The notes beneath the pieces were generated by a model. It saw only the letters and a list, made by a program, of their open reading frames with translations, searched no databases and was not told where the DNA came from. Positions 21,538 to 30,370 of a DNA stretch of 64,000 nt are shown piece after piece; position 1 is the stretch's first letter, and every line of letters starts with the position of its first letter. Origin of the DNA: Pseudoxanthomonas sp. Root65 (GTDB lineage Bacteria; Pseudomonadota; Gammaproteobacteria; Xanthomonadales; Xanthomonadaceae). Where the stretch lies: contig NZ_LMHA01000001.1 in the NCBI RefSeq assembly GCF_001427635.1, forward strand, positions 1,585,132 through 1,649,131. Reading direction: 5' to 3'. The translations under genes and the position numbers were made by a program.

Positions 21538-22134
21538 TTGAGCAACGACATCATTCCGCGCATCCCGCCGAACATGCCGCAGGTGCCGCCCAACCGGTTC
21601 ACCCGCTGGATGGGGCGCACCTTCCTGCGCATGTTCGGCTGGAAGATGACCGGCACGCTGCCGGACATCCCCAAGCTGGTGATGATCGTGGCGCCGCACT
21701 CGTCCAACTGGGACGGCATCTGGGGCATGGCGGCGAAGATCGCGATGGGTTTCCAGGTGCGGGTGCTGGGCAAGGCGCAGCTGTTCTGGTGGCCGTTGTC
21801 GCCGCTGCTGCGCAAGCTGGGCGTGGTGCCGGTGGACCGCAGTTCGCCGCAGGGCACGGTCGAGCAGGCGGTGCGCATGCTGCGGCAGTCCGAGAAGATG
21901 TGGTTCGCACTGACACCCGAAGGCACGCGCAAGCGCGTGGACAAGTGGAAGGGCGGCTTTCTGAAGATCGCCCACCAGGCGCAGGTGCCGATCCTGATGG
22001 CGTACTTCCACTATCCCGAGAAGACCATCGGCATCGGCGACGTGTACTACCCGACCGGCAACATGGAAGTCGACATGGCCGCGATCCGCGCGTGGTACCA
22101 GCCGTGGCAGGGGAAGAATCGCGGCACGGTGTGA
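21538..22134 (+). CDS. PlsC-like 1-acyl-sn-glycerol-3-phosphate acyltransferase family
   Basis: A 198-residue acyltransferase with the family HX4D box in PHSSNWDG and PEGTR further on. GKAQLFWWPL and the terminal GKNRG match the small-acyltransferase subgroup. The conserved frame begins at TTG 21538 (MSNDIIP), four bases after the arfB stop; the ATG options are too far inside. It may acylate lysophosphatidate or another lipid; which one cannot be told. Confidence 0.87.
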   Translation: MSNDIIPRIPPNMPQVPPNRFTRWMGRTFLRMFGWKMTGTLPDIPKLVMIVAPHSSNWDGIWGMAAKIAMGFQVRVLGKAQLFWWPLSPLLRKLGVVPVDRSSPQGTVEQAVRMLRQSEKMWFALTPEGTRKRVDKWKGGFLKIAHQAQVPILMAYFHYPEKTIGIGDVYYPTGNMEVDMAAIRAWYQPWQGKNRGTV

Positions 22135-22162
22135 GGCGCGGGTGATGGGCCTGGTCGCCTGC

Positions 22163-22326
22163 GCCGCCGGGATCATGAAGCAACGTCGTCCCAGCGCAAG
22201 CTGGGACCCATGTTGATTCTGCGGTTCTGCGTCAGTGGCTGGACTTCGGCGACGTTTCGACGAACGCTTGAGGCCGCCGTGCAACAGCAAAAGCACAATG
22301 GATCCCAGCGTGCGCTGGGATGACGG
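22163..22326. repeat. Inverted-arm repeat unit, copy A
   Basis: The left arm starts CGTCGTCCCAGCGCAAGCTG and the right arm ends at about 22326 with its near-complement. The interior is 70-90% identical to copy B by eye. The arms differ at one or two positions. Confidence 0.8.
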
Positions 22327-22414
22327 CGTCGGGGTGTCCGGTACGCTGCAGGATTGGTGATTGCGTTATGCAGGGACGCTGGGTCCCGGCTTGACCAGCC
22401 TTCGGCGGTTGAAT

Positions 22415-22578
22415 GCCGCCGGGATGGTGAAGCAACGTCGTCCCAGCGCACGCTGGGACCCATGTTGATTCTGCGGTTCTGCGCCAGAGGCCGGCTTTCG
22501 ACGAAATCTCGACAGAACGCTCGAGGCGCCGTGAAACAGCAAAAGCGCAATGGATCCCAGCGTGCGCTGGGATGACGG
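22415..22578. repeat. Inverted-arm repeat unit, copy B
   Basis: Same length and organisation as copy A. The left arm begins CGTCGTCCCAGCGCACGCTG, and the right arm ends at about 22578. Confidence 0.8.
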
Positions 22579-22626
22579 GGTGAAGTTCAACGGTGGCTGC
22601 GTTGTCAGGGATTTCCCTCTGCAAAG

Positions 22627-22654
22627 AAAAGGCCCACCTTGCGGTGGGCCTTTT
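22627..22654 (-). terminator. Terminator of the TonB-dependent receptor gene
   Basis: AAAAGGCCCACC (22627-22638) pairs with GGTGGGCCTTTT (22643-22654). On the minus strand the stem follows the receptor stop and ends in a T-run. Confidence 0.92.
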
Positions 22655-22675
22655 CGCTGATGCGGCGGAGCAGGC

Positions 22676-25600
22676 TTACAGCGCTTCGCCACCCAGCTTC
22701 CAGGTGACCTGCACGAAATAGCTGCGGCCCATGGAGTCGAACCAGGAGGTGTCGTAGTACGGATAGTTCGCCCACGTGGCATCGCGCGGCGGCATCTTGT
22801 CCAGCAGGTTGTTGATGCTCAGCGACAGGCGCAGGTGGTCGTTGATGTCGAAGCGCGCACCGCCGTTGAAACGCCAGGTGGACCCGGTCCAGGCATCGTT
22901 GTTGTAGTTCGCCACCTGACCCAGGTAGTTGCCGAAGAAGCTCAGGCCGACCTTGTCGCGATCCCAGCTGATCGCCAGGTTGCCCTTGTTGCGCGGCAGG
23001 GTGGTGGCGCTGAAGCTCAGGTCCAGCATGTCCTCTTCGGGGTCGCCCGGGTACTGCTGGCGGGTGTGGGTGTCGGTCCAGGTGTAGCTGCCGGTGAAGC
23101 GGAAGTCGCCCGCGTTGGCGGTGGTCAGGCGGTAGTTGGCGGTCAGGTCGATGCCGGTGGTTTCTTCGTTGGCGATGTTGATCGGTGCGAAGCGCACGCT
23201 GGTGATGTCGCCATCCGTATCGCGGATGACGCGCGCCAGCGCATCCACGCAGGTCGGCGAGGCGATGTCGACCGGCGCGCCGCTTTCGGTGGTGCCGAGG
23301 CGGCAGTTCGCCTCGTCGATGCGCAGCTGTTCGCGGCTCTGGGTCTGCACCTGGTTGGATACGCGGATCTTGTAGTAATCCACGGCCAGGTCGAAGTTGG
23401 CGAACGGCGACCAGACGAAACCGGCCGAGAACGACTTGCTCGTCTCCACATCCAGGTCGATGTTGCCGGTGTAGACGTCGAACGTGTTGATGTCCCAGGT
23501 GCCGTCGTCGTAGCAGTCGGCATCGCTGAAGCCGGGCTCGTCGGTCCGGCACTGGTAGTAGTCGGTCGACAGGGTGCGGTAGTAGTCGTCGCCGGCGAAC
23601 AGGTAGTGCATGTCCGGGGCGCGGAAGCCGGTGCCGTAGGAGCCGCGTACCAGCAGGGTGTCGAGCGGGCGCCATTCCAGGCCGGCGCTGTAGGTGAACT
23701 TGCCGGGGTTCTTGTTGCCGTACTCGTAGCGATCGTAGCGACCGGCCAGGCTGGCCTGCAGCGAAGACAGCAGCGGCAGTCGGAACTCGCCGGCCACGCT
23801 CCAGCGGTCGCGGTCGCCGCTGCCGTCGCCGTAGCGCGGGCCGTAATAGGCATCGGCGGTCAGCGCGAGCGGATCGGGGTTGATCTCGTACGACTGCTGG
23901 CCGTACTCGATGGCGCCTGCGAAGCCCACGTCGCCGGCCGGCATCGAGAACAGGGCGGGCGTGTCGACGGTGAAGCTGAGGGTGTCGTTGTCGGCCTTGG
24001 GCCGGAAGGTCGACATCGCGGCGATGGAGGCGAACTCAGCCTGCGTCAGCGGCGTGAACAGGCGCGTCGGGTCCGGGCTGAAGATCGCGTAGCCATCGGC
24101 GTCGTAGCCCTGCTGTTCGCCCAGGAACAGGCGGTTGGCCGCCGCCGCACGAATGCGGGGCATGCCAACGTCGGCGTTGTACTGCGAGTGGTTGTAGGCC
24201 GCTTCCCAGTTCCAGCTGTCGCCGAAGGCGCCCTGCAGGCCGGTCGTGACGGCGAACGTCTTCTGGGTGGTGACGTTCATGCGGTTGCGCAGGCCGCCGA
24301 TCTCTTCTGGCGTGAACTGCCGCGACCAGATCTCGTAGTGGCCGGTGACGGCGTTGTAGAAGATCTTGTCGTTGTTGTCGGTCGAGGTGGGGTCGTGGAA
24401 CTCCCAGCCCATGATGTCGCTGACCACGTCGTTGCCGTTGGTGCCGGTCAGCAGCCGTACTTCCTGGCGGCCGAGCTGGACATCGGCGAACCACGACAGG
24501 CTGTCCGAGAAGCGGTACTCGAACGAGCCGTACGCGGTGAAGCCCTTGCGCTCGTTCTGGATGGTGCGATACGCGATGGCGCGCTCGCTGCCGCAGTACG
24601 GCTCGCCGAAGCGGTCTTCGGCCAGCACGGTGGTGCCGTCGTTGAGGCCGGCCATGGCCGCGCAGTTGTCGGCCGGCGCGATGTTGATCTCGTCGTCCCA
24701 GTCGTAACGCTGGGCAGTGAGCCGCGGCAGTTGCCGGCGCGGTGTCGGCGCATCGAGGGTGGAATCCTGGTTCTCGCGCTCGAAGCCCCACAGCGGGCGC
24801 TTGTCCAGCAGTTCCAGGCCGACGATGCCGCTGAAGTCGTCGCGCTCGAAGCCGGCGGTCAGCGTCAGCCGATGCGACTCGCCGCCACCGCGCTCGGTGT
24901 CGCCGTAGCGGTAGTCGATGATGGTGCCGTCGGTCGACTTCTTCAGGATGAAGTTGATGACGCCGGCCATGGCATCCGAACCGTAGACGGCCGAGGCGCT
25001 GCCGGTCAGCACTTCGATGCGGTCGATCATGCCGAGCGGGATGTTGCCGATGTCGGTGAAGTTGCTGCGGCCATTGAGCGGCAGCGGAAAGTCCGCGGTG
25101 CGTCGCCCGTTGATCAGGACCAGGGTGTGGTTGGGGCCGAGGCCACGCAGGTCGACCGCCTGCGCGCCGGGCGTCGACTGGGCGCTGGTGGTGTTCTGCT
25201 GCCCCTGCACGCTGCCGCTGTTCTGGCTGAGCGAGCGCAGCACGTCGGGCACGGAGGTGAAGCCGGCCGCCTGGATCTGTTCGGCCGTCACCACCGTGAT
25301 CGGCGCCGGTCCCTCGATCTGCGCGCGGGGAATGCGCGAACCGGTGACCTGCAGGGTCTCGAGCTGGGTCACGGGTTCTTCGGCTTGCGCGGCGCCGCCA
25401 CCGGGAGGCGCCTCCTGGGGCGCGGGCCGCGGCGCCGGTGCACGCCGCGGGCTGGCGTCGGCCTGCACGATCAGCACGGCACCGGAGGCATCGCGCCTGG
25501 CCTGGAAACCGCTGCCCTGCAGCAGCCGGTCCAAGGCCTGGTCGGTGGTGGTGGCGCCCTGCACGCCGGAGGTGCGGCGACCCTTCAACTGGTCGGCGCG

Positions 25601-25759
25601 ATACACCAGCTGCGTGCCGGACTGCTTGGCCAGCGTGTTGAGCGCCGTGGTCAGTTCGCCCGCAGGCAGGTCGATGCGGCCGGGGGCCGCCTGGGCCTGC
25701 GCGGCGAGCGCCGCACTACAGGCCATGCTCAACAGCAGGACGCGCACTGGATACCGCAT
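22676..25759 (-). CDS. TonB-dependent receptor with N-terminal STN signalling domain
   Basis: A 1027-residue outer-membrane receptor. A signal peptide ends AAQAQA-A, then an STN domain (about 27-90) of the kind that touches a FecR-type anti-sigma protein. A Pro/Ala/Glu-rich linker follows. The plug begins near residue 130 with ETLQVTGSRIPR and contains DVLRSLSQNSG and a GMIDRIEVLTGSASAVYGSDAM block; the rest is the beta-barrel, ending in a C-terminal hydrophobic/aromatic strand. Its neighbours are FecR and a sigma factor on the same strand, so expression is probably induced by its substrate through the STN domain. Substrate unknown; the divergent cyanophycin-cleaving enzyme makes a peptide product an obvious guess. 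Confidence 0.92.
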   Translation of the reverse strand: MRYPVRVLLLSMACSAALAAQAQAAPGRIDLPAGELTTALNTLAKQSGTQLVYRADQLKGRRTSGVQGATTTDQALDRLLQGSGFQARRDASGAVLIVQADASPRRAPAPRPAPQEAPPGGGAAQAEEPVTQLETLQVTGSRIPRAQIEGPAPITVVTAEQIQAAGFTSVPDVLRSLSQNSGSVQGQQNTTSAQSTPGAQAVDLRGLGPNHTLVLINGRRTADFPLPLNGRSNFTDIGNIPLGMIDRIEVLTGSASAVYGSDAMAGVINFILKKSTDGTIIDYRYGDTERGGGESHRLTLTAGFERDDFSGIVGLELLDKRPLWGFERENQDSTLDAPTPRRQLPRLTAQRYDWDDEINIAPADNCAAMAGLNDGTTVLAEDRFGEPYCGSERAIAYRTIQNERKGFTAYGSFEYRFSDSLSWFADVQLGRQEVRLLTGTNGNDVVSDIMGWEFHDPTSTDNNDKIFYNAVTGHYEIWSRQFTPEEIGGLRNRMNVTTQKTFAVTTGLQGAFGDSWNWEAAYNHSQYNADVGMPRIRAAAANRLFLGEQQGYDADGYAIFSPDPTRLFTPLTQAEFASIAAMSTFRPKADNDTLSFTVDTPALFSMPAGDVGFAGAIEYGQQSYEINPDPLALTADAYYGPRYGDGSGDRDRWSVAGEFRLPLLSSLQASLAGRYDRYEYGNKNPGKFTYSAGLEWRPLDTLLVRGSYGTGFRAPDMHYLFAGDDYYRTLSTDYYQCRTDEPGFSDADCYDDGTWDINTFDVYTGNIDLDVETSKSFSAGFVWSPFANFDLAVDYYKIRVSNQVQTQSREQLRIDEANCRLGTTESGAPVDIASPTCVDALARVIRDTDGDITSVRFAPINIANEETTGIDLTANYRLTTANAGDFRFTGSYTWTDTHTRQQYPGDPEEDMLDLSFSATTLPRNKGNLAISWDRDKVGLSFFGNYLGQVANYNNDAWTGSTWRFNGGARFDINDHLRLSLSINNLLDKMPPRDATWANYPYYDTSWFDSMGRSYFVQVTWKLGGEAL

Positions 25760-25858
25760 CGACTCTCTCCCCGGGGGCGCTCGGAATGGCGCCTGTTGGC
25801 TATCAGGACGAACGAACCACGCAAATCCCCCCGTGACCTTCGTCGTGGCGTGCGTGAC

Positions 25859-26917
25859 CTAGCGCGAGTACAGGACGATGCGGTCCGCACGCCGTTCGGC
25901 GCGGACCGGGAATCCCTGTTCCAGCAGGTGCGCGAAACCTTCGGCATTGGACCAGCGGAAGTTGCCGCCCACGCGCAGGTCGGCGACGGCGTCGTCGCCC
26001 AGCTCCAGCTTGCGGGTGTTGAAGCGGTTGAACTCGGCGGCGGCCTCGGCCAGCGAGGTGTCGTCGAAGGTCAGGAAGCCGTCGCGCCATTCCAGGTAGC
26101 GCTCCGCCTCGGCCACCGGCAGCGAGCGAACGAGCACGCCGTTGCGGCCGGCGGTGGCCACGCTGCCGGCCGGCAGCAGTGATACCGGCTGCGCGGGACC
26201 CTCGCGGCCTGCGCGGCTTTCCAGACGCACCTTGCCTTCGGTCACCACCACCCGCACGGCGTCCGGATCGCGGCGCACCGAGAAGCGCGTGCCCACCGCC
26301 TGCACGCGCCGGCCTTCGGTTTCCACCACGAACGGCCGCCGCGCGTCGTGCGCGACATCGAAGAAGGCTTCGCCCTGGGCCAGCGCCACGTGCCGTGCGC
26401 CACGGCTGATGCGGACATCCAGGCGGCTGTCGCTGCTCAGGGTGGCGATGGAGCCGTCGGGCAGCGTCACCGTCTGGATCTGGCCCACCGTGCTCGCGTA
26501 AACCGCCTGTTCGCGGCCGCTCAGTTGCCAGCCGCCCCAGGCGATCGAGCCGAGCGCCAGCAGCGCGAGCGTCGCCGCCACGCCCTGAGGCCAGCGCCGG
26601 TGGCGGTGGCTGCCGCGCTCGCGCGGCGCGAAGGTGATGTCGCGCAGGTCCGGCCGGGCGTCGGTGGGCATGTCGTCCGCCTCGGCCATCGGCGTGCTGC
26701 GCGGCGGCAGCGCGCCGGCCGGCACGCCTGCGCCGAGCGCCTGCAGTCGGCCGGCTTCGGCCCAGGCGGACTGCAGGCGCAGGAAGGCGACCTTGTGCCG
26801 TGCGGATTCGGCCAACCAGGCATCGAGCGCCTGCTGCTCCTGCGCCGTCCAGTCGTCCGCGTCGCGGCGGGCCAGCCAGTCGGCGGCCCGTGCCTCAATC
26901 TGTCTGCTGTCGGTCAT
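25859..26917 (-). CDS. FecR family transmembrane anti-sigma/sensor protein
   Basis: A 352-residue FecR-type protein. The N-terminal DUF4880-like region with WLARRDADDWTAQEQQALDAWL comes first, one membrane helix near residues 112-132 (VAATLALLALGSIAWGGW) follows, then the periplasmic FecR domain with LPDGSIATLSSDSRLDV and GEAFFDVAHDA, and finally a DUF4974-like end. The start is set at MTDSRQ; a longer frame upstream is not conserved. Its start overlaps the sigma-factor 3' end by 23 bases, so both come from one message. Confidence 0.92.
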   Translation of the reverse strand: MTDSRQIEARAADWLARRDADDWTAQEQQALDAWLAESARHKVAFLRLQSAWAEAGRLQALGAGVPAGALPPRSTPMAEADDMPTDARPDLRDITFAPRERGSHRHRRWPQGVAATLALLALGSIAWGGWQLSGREQAVYASTVGQIQTVTLPDGSIATLSSDSRLDVRISRGARHVALAQGEAFFDVAHDARRPFVVETEGRRVQAVGTRFSVRRDPDAVRVVVTEGKVRLESRAGREGPAQPVSLLPAGSVATAGRNGVLVRSLPVAEAERYLEWRDGFLTFDDTSLAEAAAEFNRFNTRKLELGDDAVADLRVGGNFRWSNAEGFAHLLEQGFPVRAERRADRIVLYSR

Positions 26918-27488
26918 GCGCCTCGTCCTCGTCCATGACGGGCCGGGCACGTCGCCCGTCCAGCGCAGGCACGGCGTCGCCGCCGTACAGATGGTCGGCG
27001 ATCAGGCGCATCCCTTTGGCCAAATGCTTTTCCACGGTCTTCTCGCTGATGCCCAGTTGGCGGGCGACGTCCTTCTGCGGCAGTTCCTCCACGCGCCGCA
27101 GCCACACCACTTCGCGGCAACGGTCGGGGAGCCGGTCCAGGGCCTCGACCACGCGCTTGAGCGCCTGGCGGGTCCCGGTCCACCGCTCGGGCGACACCTC
27201 GTCGATCAGGTAGACGTTCGAGGACTCGAAATCACCCACTGGCTCGATCGACACCACCCGGCTGCGGCGCAGGCGGTCGGTCATCAGGTGGCGCGCGGTG
27301 GCGAACAGGAAAGCCTTCGGCGTGTCCGGACGGTTGCGCGCCGCGGCTTCGTAGACGCGCGCGTAGACCTCCTGGCGCAGGTCGTGCCACTCGTCGCGGT
27401 GCGGCCACGCGCGCTGCAGGAACAGCGCCAGCGCGCGTTCGTGGATGAGGACTTCGCGGACGAACCAGTCGTCGAGTTCGGTGGGCAT
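26895..27488 (-). CDS. ECF sigma factor (FecI-like)
   Basis: A 197-residue sigma-70 family ECF factor. Region 2 includes WHDLRQEVYARVYEAA and region 4 includes LPQKDVARQLGISEKTVEKHL. In the Fec paradigm it is held by the adjacent FecR until the receptor's STN domain signals. The start at MPTELDD is 119 bases from the divergent peptidase gene. The likely targets are this operon and possibly the divergent gene. Confidence 0.93.
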   Translation of the reverse strand: MPTELDDWFVREVLIHERALALFLQRAWPHRDEWHDLRQEVYARVYEAAARNRPDTPKAFLFATARHLMTDRLRRSRVVSIEPVGDFESSNVYLIDEVSPERWTGTRQALKRVVEALDRLPDRCREVVWLRRVEELPQKDVARQLGISEKTVEKHLAKGMRLIADHLYGGDAVPALDGRRARPVMDEDEAHDRQQTD

Positions 27489-27607
27489 GGCCGCACTGTA
27501 TCCCAAGCAGCGGGCCGATCCGCATGGGGGAAGACGGGCGTCGCTTCGTCTCCACAAGGCATCGGTGCGTGGCATCCTGCCGCGACCTTCGACCCTGGGA
27601 GTACGGC

Positions 27608-29548
27608 ATGGTGTCTGTCTTCGGCCTGTTGCGGCGCGGCGCGGTCTGCGTGGTGGCGCTCGCGTTGTCCTTGCCGGCACTCGCCGCCCAGCCTGCGCAT
27701 TACGTGCTCGGCGATGTCAGCGCGAAGACGCCGGGACAGGTGCAGCCCGGCCTGCTGCTGATGGGCGGCGGCGACCGCAATTTCGATGCGCTGCGATGGT
27801 TCATGCAGAAGGCGGGCAACGGCCACATCGTGGTGCTGCGCGCGTCGCAGGCCGGCGAGATCGGCGAGGAATTCTTCAACGAGGTCGGCGGCATCGCCTC
27901 GGTCGAGACCTGGGTGTTCAGCGACCGCGAAAGCGCCAGCGATCCCGACGTGCTGCGCAGCCTGAAGCGTGCCGACGGCATCTTCCTGGCCGGCGGCGAC
28001 CAGTCGCGCTACGTGCGCTACTGGCGTGGCACGCCGGTCGGTGCCGCGCTGGACGCGCATGTGCGCGCCGGCAAGCCGCTGGGCGGCACCAGCGCCGGCC
28101 TGGCGATGCAGGGCGAATACCTGTACGGCGCGATGGATGGCGGCAGCCAGATCAGCCCACGCGCACTGGCCGATCCGCTCGGTCCGGACAACACCATAGA
28201 AACGGACTTCCTGCAACTGGCGCTGCTGAAGGGCGTGATCACCGATACGCACTTCAGCGAACGCAATCGTCTGGGCCGCCTGATCGCCTTCGTCGCCAAG
28301 GCCGAATCGATCGCGCAGCGCCCGCTGATCGGCCTGGGCGTGGATGAAGACGCCGCTGTCGCCGTGGAAGGCGATGGCCGCGCGCGTGTCTACGCGACCG
28401 CGCCTGGCGCCGGTGCGACGGTGGTGAAAGGCGGCTTCGCGCAGAAACAGGTCGAAGACGAAGCGATGAAGCTCGATCGCGTCGACACCGTCATCGCCGG
28501 TGTCGATTCCGTGCTGCATCTGCCCAGCGGCCGCGTCGACAAGCCTGCCGCCGAACGCCGCTACGCCGTGCGCGATGGCGTGCTGGTCGCATTGGATGCG
28601 CCGGTGCTGGTGATCCATGGCGGCGCCGGCGTCGAGCGCGCCGGCATGACGCCCGCCGACGAAGACGCGGCCCGCAAGGCGCTGGAAGCGGCGCTGCGCG
28701 CCGGCCATGCGCAGCTCACCGCCGGCAAGCCGGCGCTGGAGGCGATCACCGCGGCCATTACCGTGCTGGAGGATGCGCCGCCGTTCAACGCCGGCCGCGG
28801 CGCGGTGTTCACCCACGACGGCAAGAACGAACTCGATTCGTCGATCATGGATGGCGCCACCGGCAAGGCGGGTGCCGTGGCCGGCGTGCACCGGGTCAAG
28901 AACCCGATCACGCTGGCGCGCGCGGTGATGGAGAAATCGCGCCACGTGATGATGGTCGGCGGCGGCGCCGAAGCCTTCGCCAAGGAGCAGGGCGTGACGC
29001 TGGTCGATCCGTCGTACTTCCGCACCGAGAAGCGCTGGCAGCAGCTGCAGAAAGCGCTGCAGGAAGAAGCGCAGGCTCAGGCGAGCAACATGCCGCTGGA
29101 ACTGCCGGGCAAAGCCTACTTCGGCACCGTCGGCGCTCTGGCCCTGGACGCGACGGGCCACCTGGCGGCGGGCACGTCGACTGGCGGCATGACCAACAAG
29201 CGCTACGGCCGCGTCGGCGATGCGCCCATCATCGGTGCGGGCACGTGGGCCGACGACCGCTGCGCGGTGTCCGGCACCGGCTGGGGCGAGTACTACATCC
29301 GCGCCGCCGCCGCGCACGAGGTCTGCGCGCGCGTGCGCCTGGCCGGGCACAGCATCGCGCGCGCGTCGGACGCCGTGATCAACCGCGACATCCCCAAGGC
29401 GGGCGGCGACGGCGGTGCCATCGCCCTCGGCGCCGACGGCAGCATGGCGTTCCCGTTCAACACCGAAGGCATGTACCGCGGCTGGATCGGCACCGAAGGG
29501 GTGCCGCACGTGGCCATCTACAAGGACGACCCGCTGCCTGCGCGCTGA
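27608..29548 (+). CDS. Exported fusion of cyanophycinase (S51) and isoaspartyl peptidase
   Basis: A 646-residue protein joining two hydrolases. A signal peptide ending LPALAA-Q is at the N-terminus. Residues 40-325 are an S51 cyanophycinase: the nucleophile Ser162 is in GGTSAGLAMQGE and the family His in ITDTHFSERNRLGRL (His215). Residues 333-646 are an isoaspartyl peptidase/L-asparaginase of the Ntn-hydrolase class, with nucleophile Thr507 at the auto-cleavage site in YFGTVGALALD and VIHGGAGVERAG before. Cyanophycinase releases beta-Asp-Arg dipeptides and isoaspartyl peptidase splits them, so one secreted protein could do both steps. It is divergent from the FecIR-receptor set. Auto-cleavage would separate the halves at Gly506/Thr507. 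Confidence 0.92.
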   Translation: MVSVFGLLRRGAVCVVALALSLPALAAQPAHYVLGDVSAKTPGQVQPGLLLMGGGDRNFDALRWFMQKAGNGHIVVLRASQAGEIGEEFFNEVGGIASVETWVFSDRESASDPDVLRSLKRADGIFLAGGDQSRYVRYWRGTPVGAALDAHVRAGKPLGGTSAGLAMQGEYLYGAMDGGSQISPRALADPLGPDNTIETDFLQLALLKGVITDTHFSERNRLGRLIAFVAKAESIAQRPLIGLGVDEDAAVAVEGDGRARVYATAPGAGATVVKGGFAQKQVEDEAMKLDRVDTVIAGVDSVLHLPSGRVDKPAAERRYAVRDGVLVALDAPVLVIHGGAGVERAGMTPADEDAARKALEAALRAGHAQLTAGKPALEAITAAITVLEDAPPFNAGRGAVFTHDGKNELDSSIMDGATGKAGAVAGVHRVKNPITLARAVMEKSRHVMMVGGGAEAFAKEQGVTLVDPSYFRTEKRWQQLQKALQEEAQAQASNMPLELPGKAYFGTVGALALDATGHLAAGTSTGGMTNKRYGRVGDAPIIGAGTWADDRCAVSGTGWGEYYIRAAAAHEVCARVRLAGHSIARASDAVINRDIPKAGGDGGAIALGADGSMAFPFNTEGMYRGWIGTEGVPHVAIYKDDPLPAR

Positions 29549-29592
29549 GGGCGGATGGCGCTATGCTTCGCCTGTCCCCGGGGAGGTGAAGC

Positions 29593-30339
29593 ATGCGCAG
29601 GATGCTGGGCGTTGCACTGTTGCTGGTGGCTGTAGGCGCGTCGTCGGCGGAACCGGAGAAGAAGCCGATACATTTCCGCGCCCATGCACGCGTTGCGCTG
29701 GACGCGCAGGGTGTGCCGCAGCAGGTCGAGGTCGATCAGAGGCTGCCCGCCGTCATTCGCGGCGCGGTCGCCGAGCGGGTGATGGCATGGCGGTTCGAGC
29801 CGGCACGGATCGACAATCAGGCGCATGCCGGTGCGACGACCGTATTTGTCGATGCCTGCGCCGTGCCCTCCGACGGCGGCAACATGCGGCTGGCAGTGGA
29901 ATACGACTGGAACGGACCCGGCTATGCCGATGGACGCTATTTCCATCCTGCACCTCGCTACCCGATCGATGCTGCCAAGCAAGGAAAAGTAGGCTCGTTC
30001 CGCGTCGTACTGAAGGTCGGTGCGGACGGACGCGCCAGCGTAGACACCATCGAAGTCCAGCGTGGCCAATTGCGCTTGTTTGAGGAAGCGCTGCGTAGTT
30101 GGGTCGCCCAGTTGCGCTATGTACCCGAAGAGGTCGATGGCAAACCCGTTGCAACGCGCGTCGCCATTCCCGTGGACTTCTCGATGGGAGGGCCGCTAAG
30201 CACTCGCCAACAGGTACGCCAGGAGCGCGAGGACAAGCGAAACTCTTCCGAATGCATCGCAGCCATGGGCGGAGGCAAGGAAGAAGCCCCTCAGCCCGTC
30301 GTGCTCGATTCACCCTTCAAGCCGATCACGACAGGCTGA
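29593..30339 (+). CDS. Periplasmic TonB_C-like protein, third relative
   Basis: A 248-residue exported protein. The signal peptide is MRRMLGVALLLVAVGASSA. N-terminal AHARVALDAQGVPQQVEVDQ and WRFEPARID resemble the first half of the pair at 11 kb, and GSFRVVLKVGADGRASVDTI with YVPEEVDGKPVATRV is the second TonB_C-like part. The C-terminus carries VVLDSPFKP. It is shorter than the 11-kb relatives and follows the fused peptidase by 44 bases. Unknown function. Confidence 0.78.
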   Translation: MRRMLGVALLLVAVGASSAEPEKKPIHFRAHARVALDAQGVPQQVEVDQRLPAVIRGAVAERVMAWRFEPARIDNQAHAGATTVFVDACAVPSDGGNMRLAVEYDWNGPGYADGRYFHPAPRYPIDAAKQGKVGSFRVVLKVGADGRASVDTIEVQRGQLRLFEEALRSWVAQLRYVPEEVDGKPVATRVAIPVDFSMGGPLSTRQQVRQEREDKRNSSECIAAMGGGKEEAPQPVVLDSPFKPITTG

Positions 30340-30370
30340 CGTCCGCCGTCGCCGATTCAGGAGATCCACG

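Larger units (their letters stand above)
22135..22626. repeat. Intergenic region with two 164-base direct repeats
   Basis: A 492-base gap with no gene. It holds two near-identical units, at about 22163-22326 and 22415-22578, 252 bases apart. Each unit is bounded by inverted arms of about 28 bases that themselves fold (TCCCAGCGCACGCTGGGA), and its interior contains the conserved GTTGATTCTGCGGTTCTGCG. A partial arm lies between them near 22371. This looks like a non-coding, MITE-like or BIME-like element present twice. No ORF or transposase is inside. Confidence 0.85.

Noticed and set aside
22163..22578. CRISPR array
   Set aside because: Only two units of 164 bases with a period of 252 and inverted arms; no short direct repeats with uniform spacers, and no cas genes.
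22835..26182. 1115-residue plus-strand frame opposite the TonB receptor and FecR
   Set aside because: No recognisable motif; receptor features are on the minus strand. It crosses two real genes.
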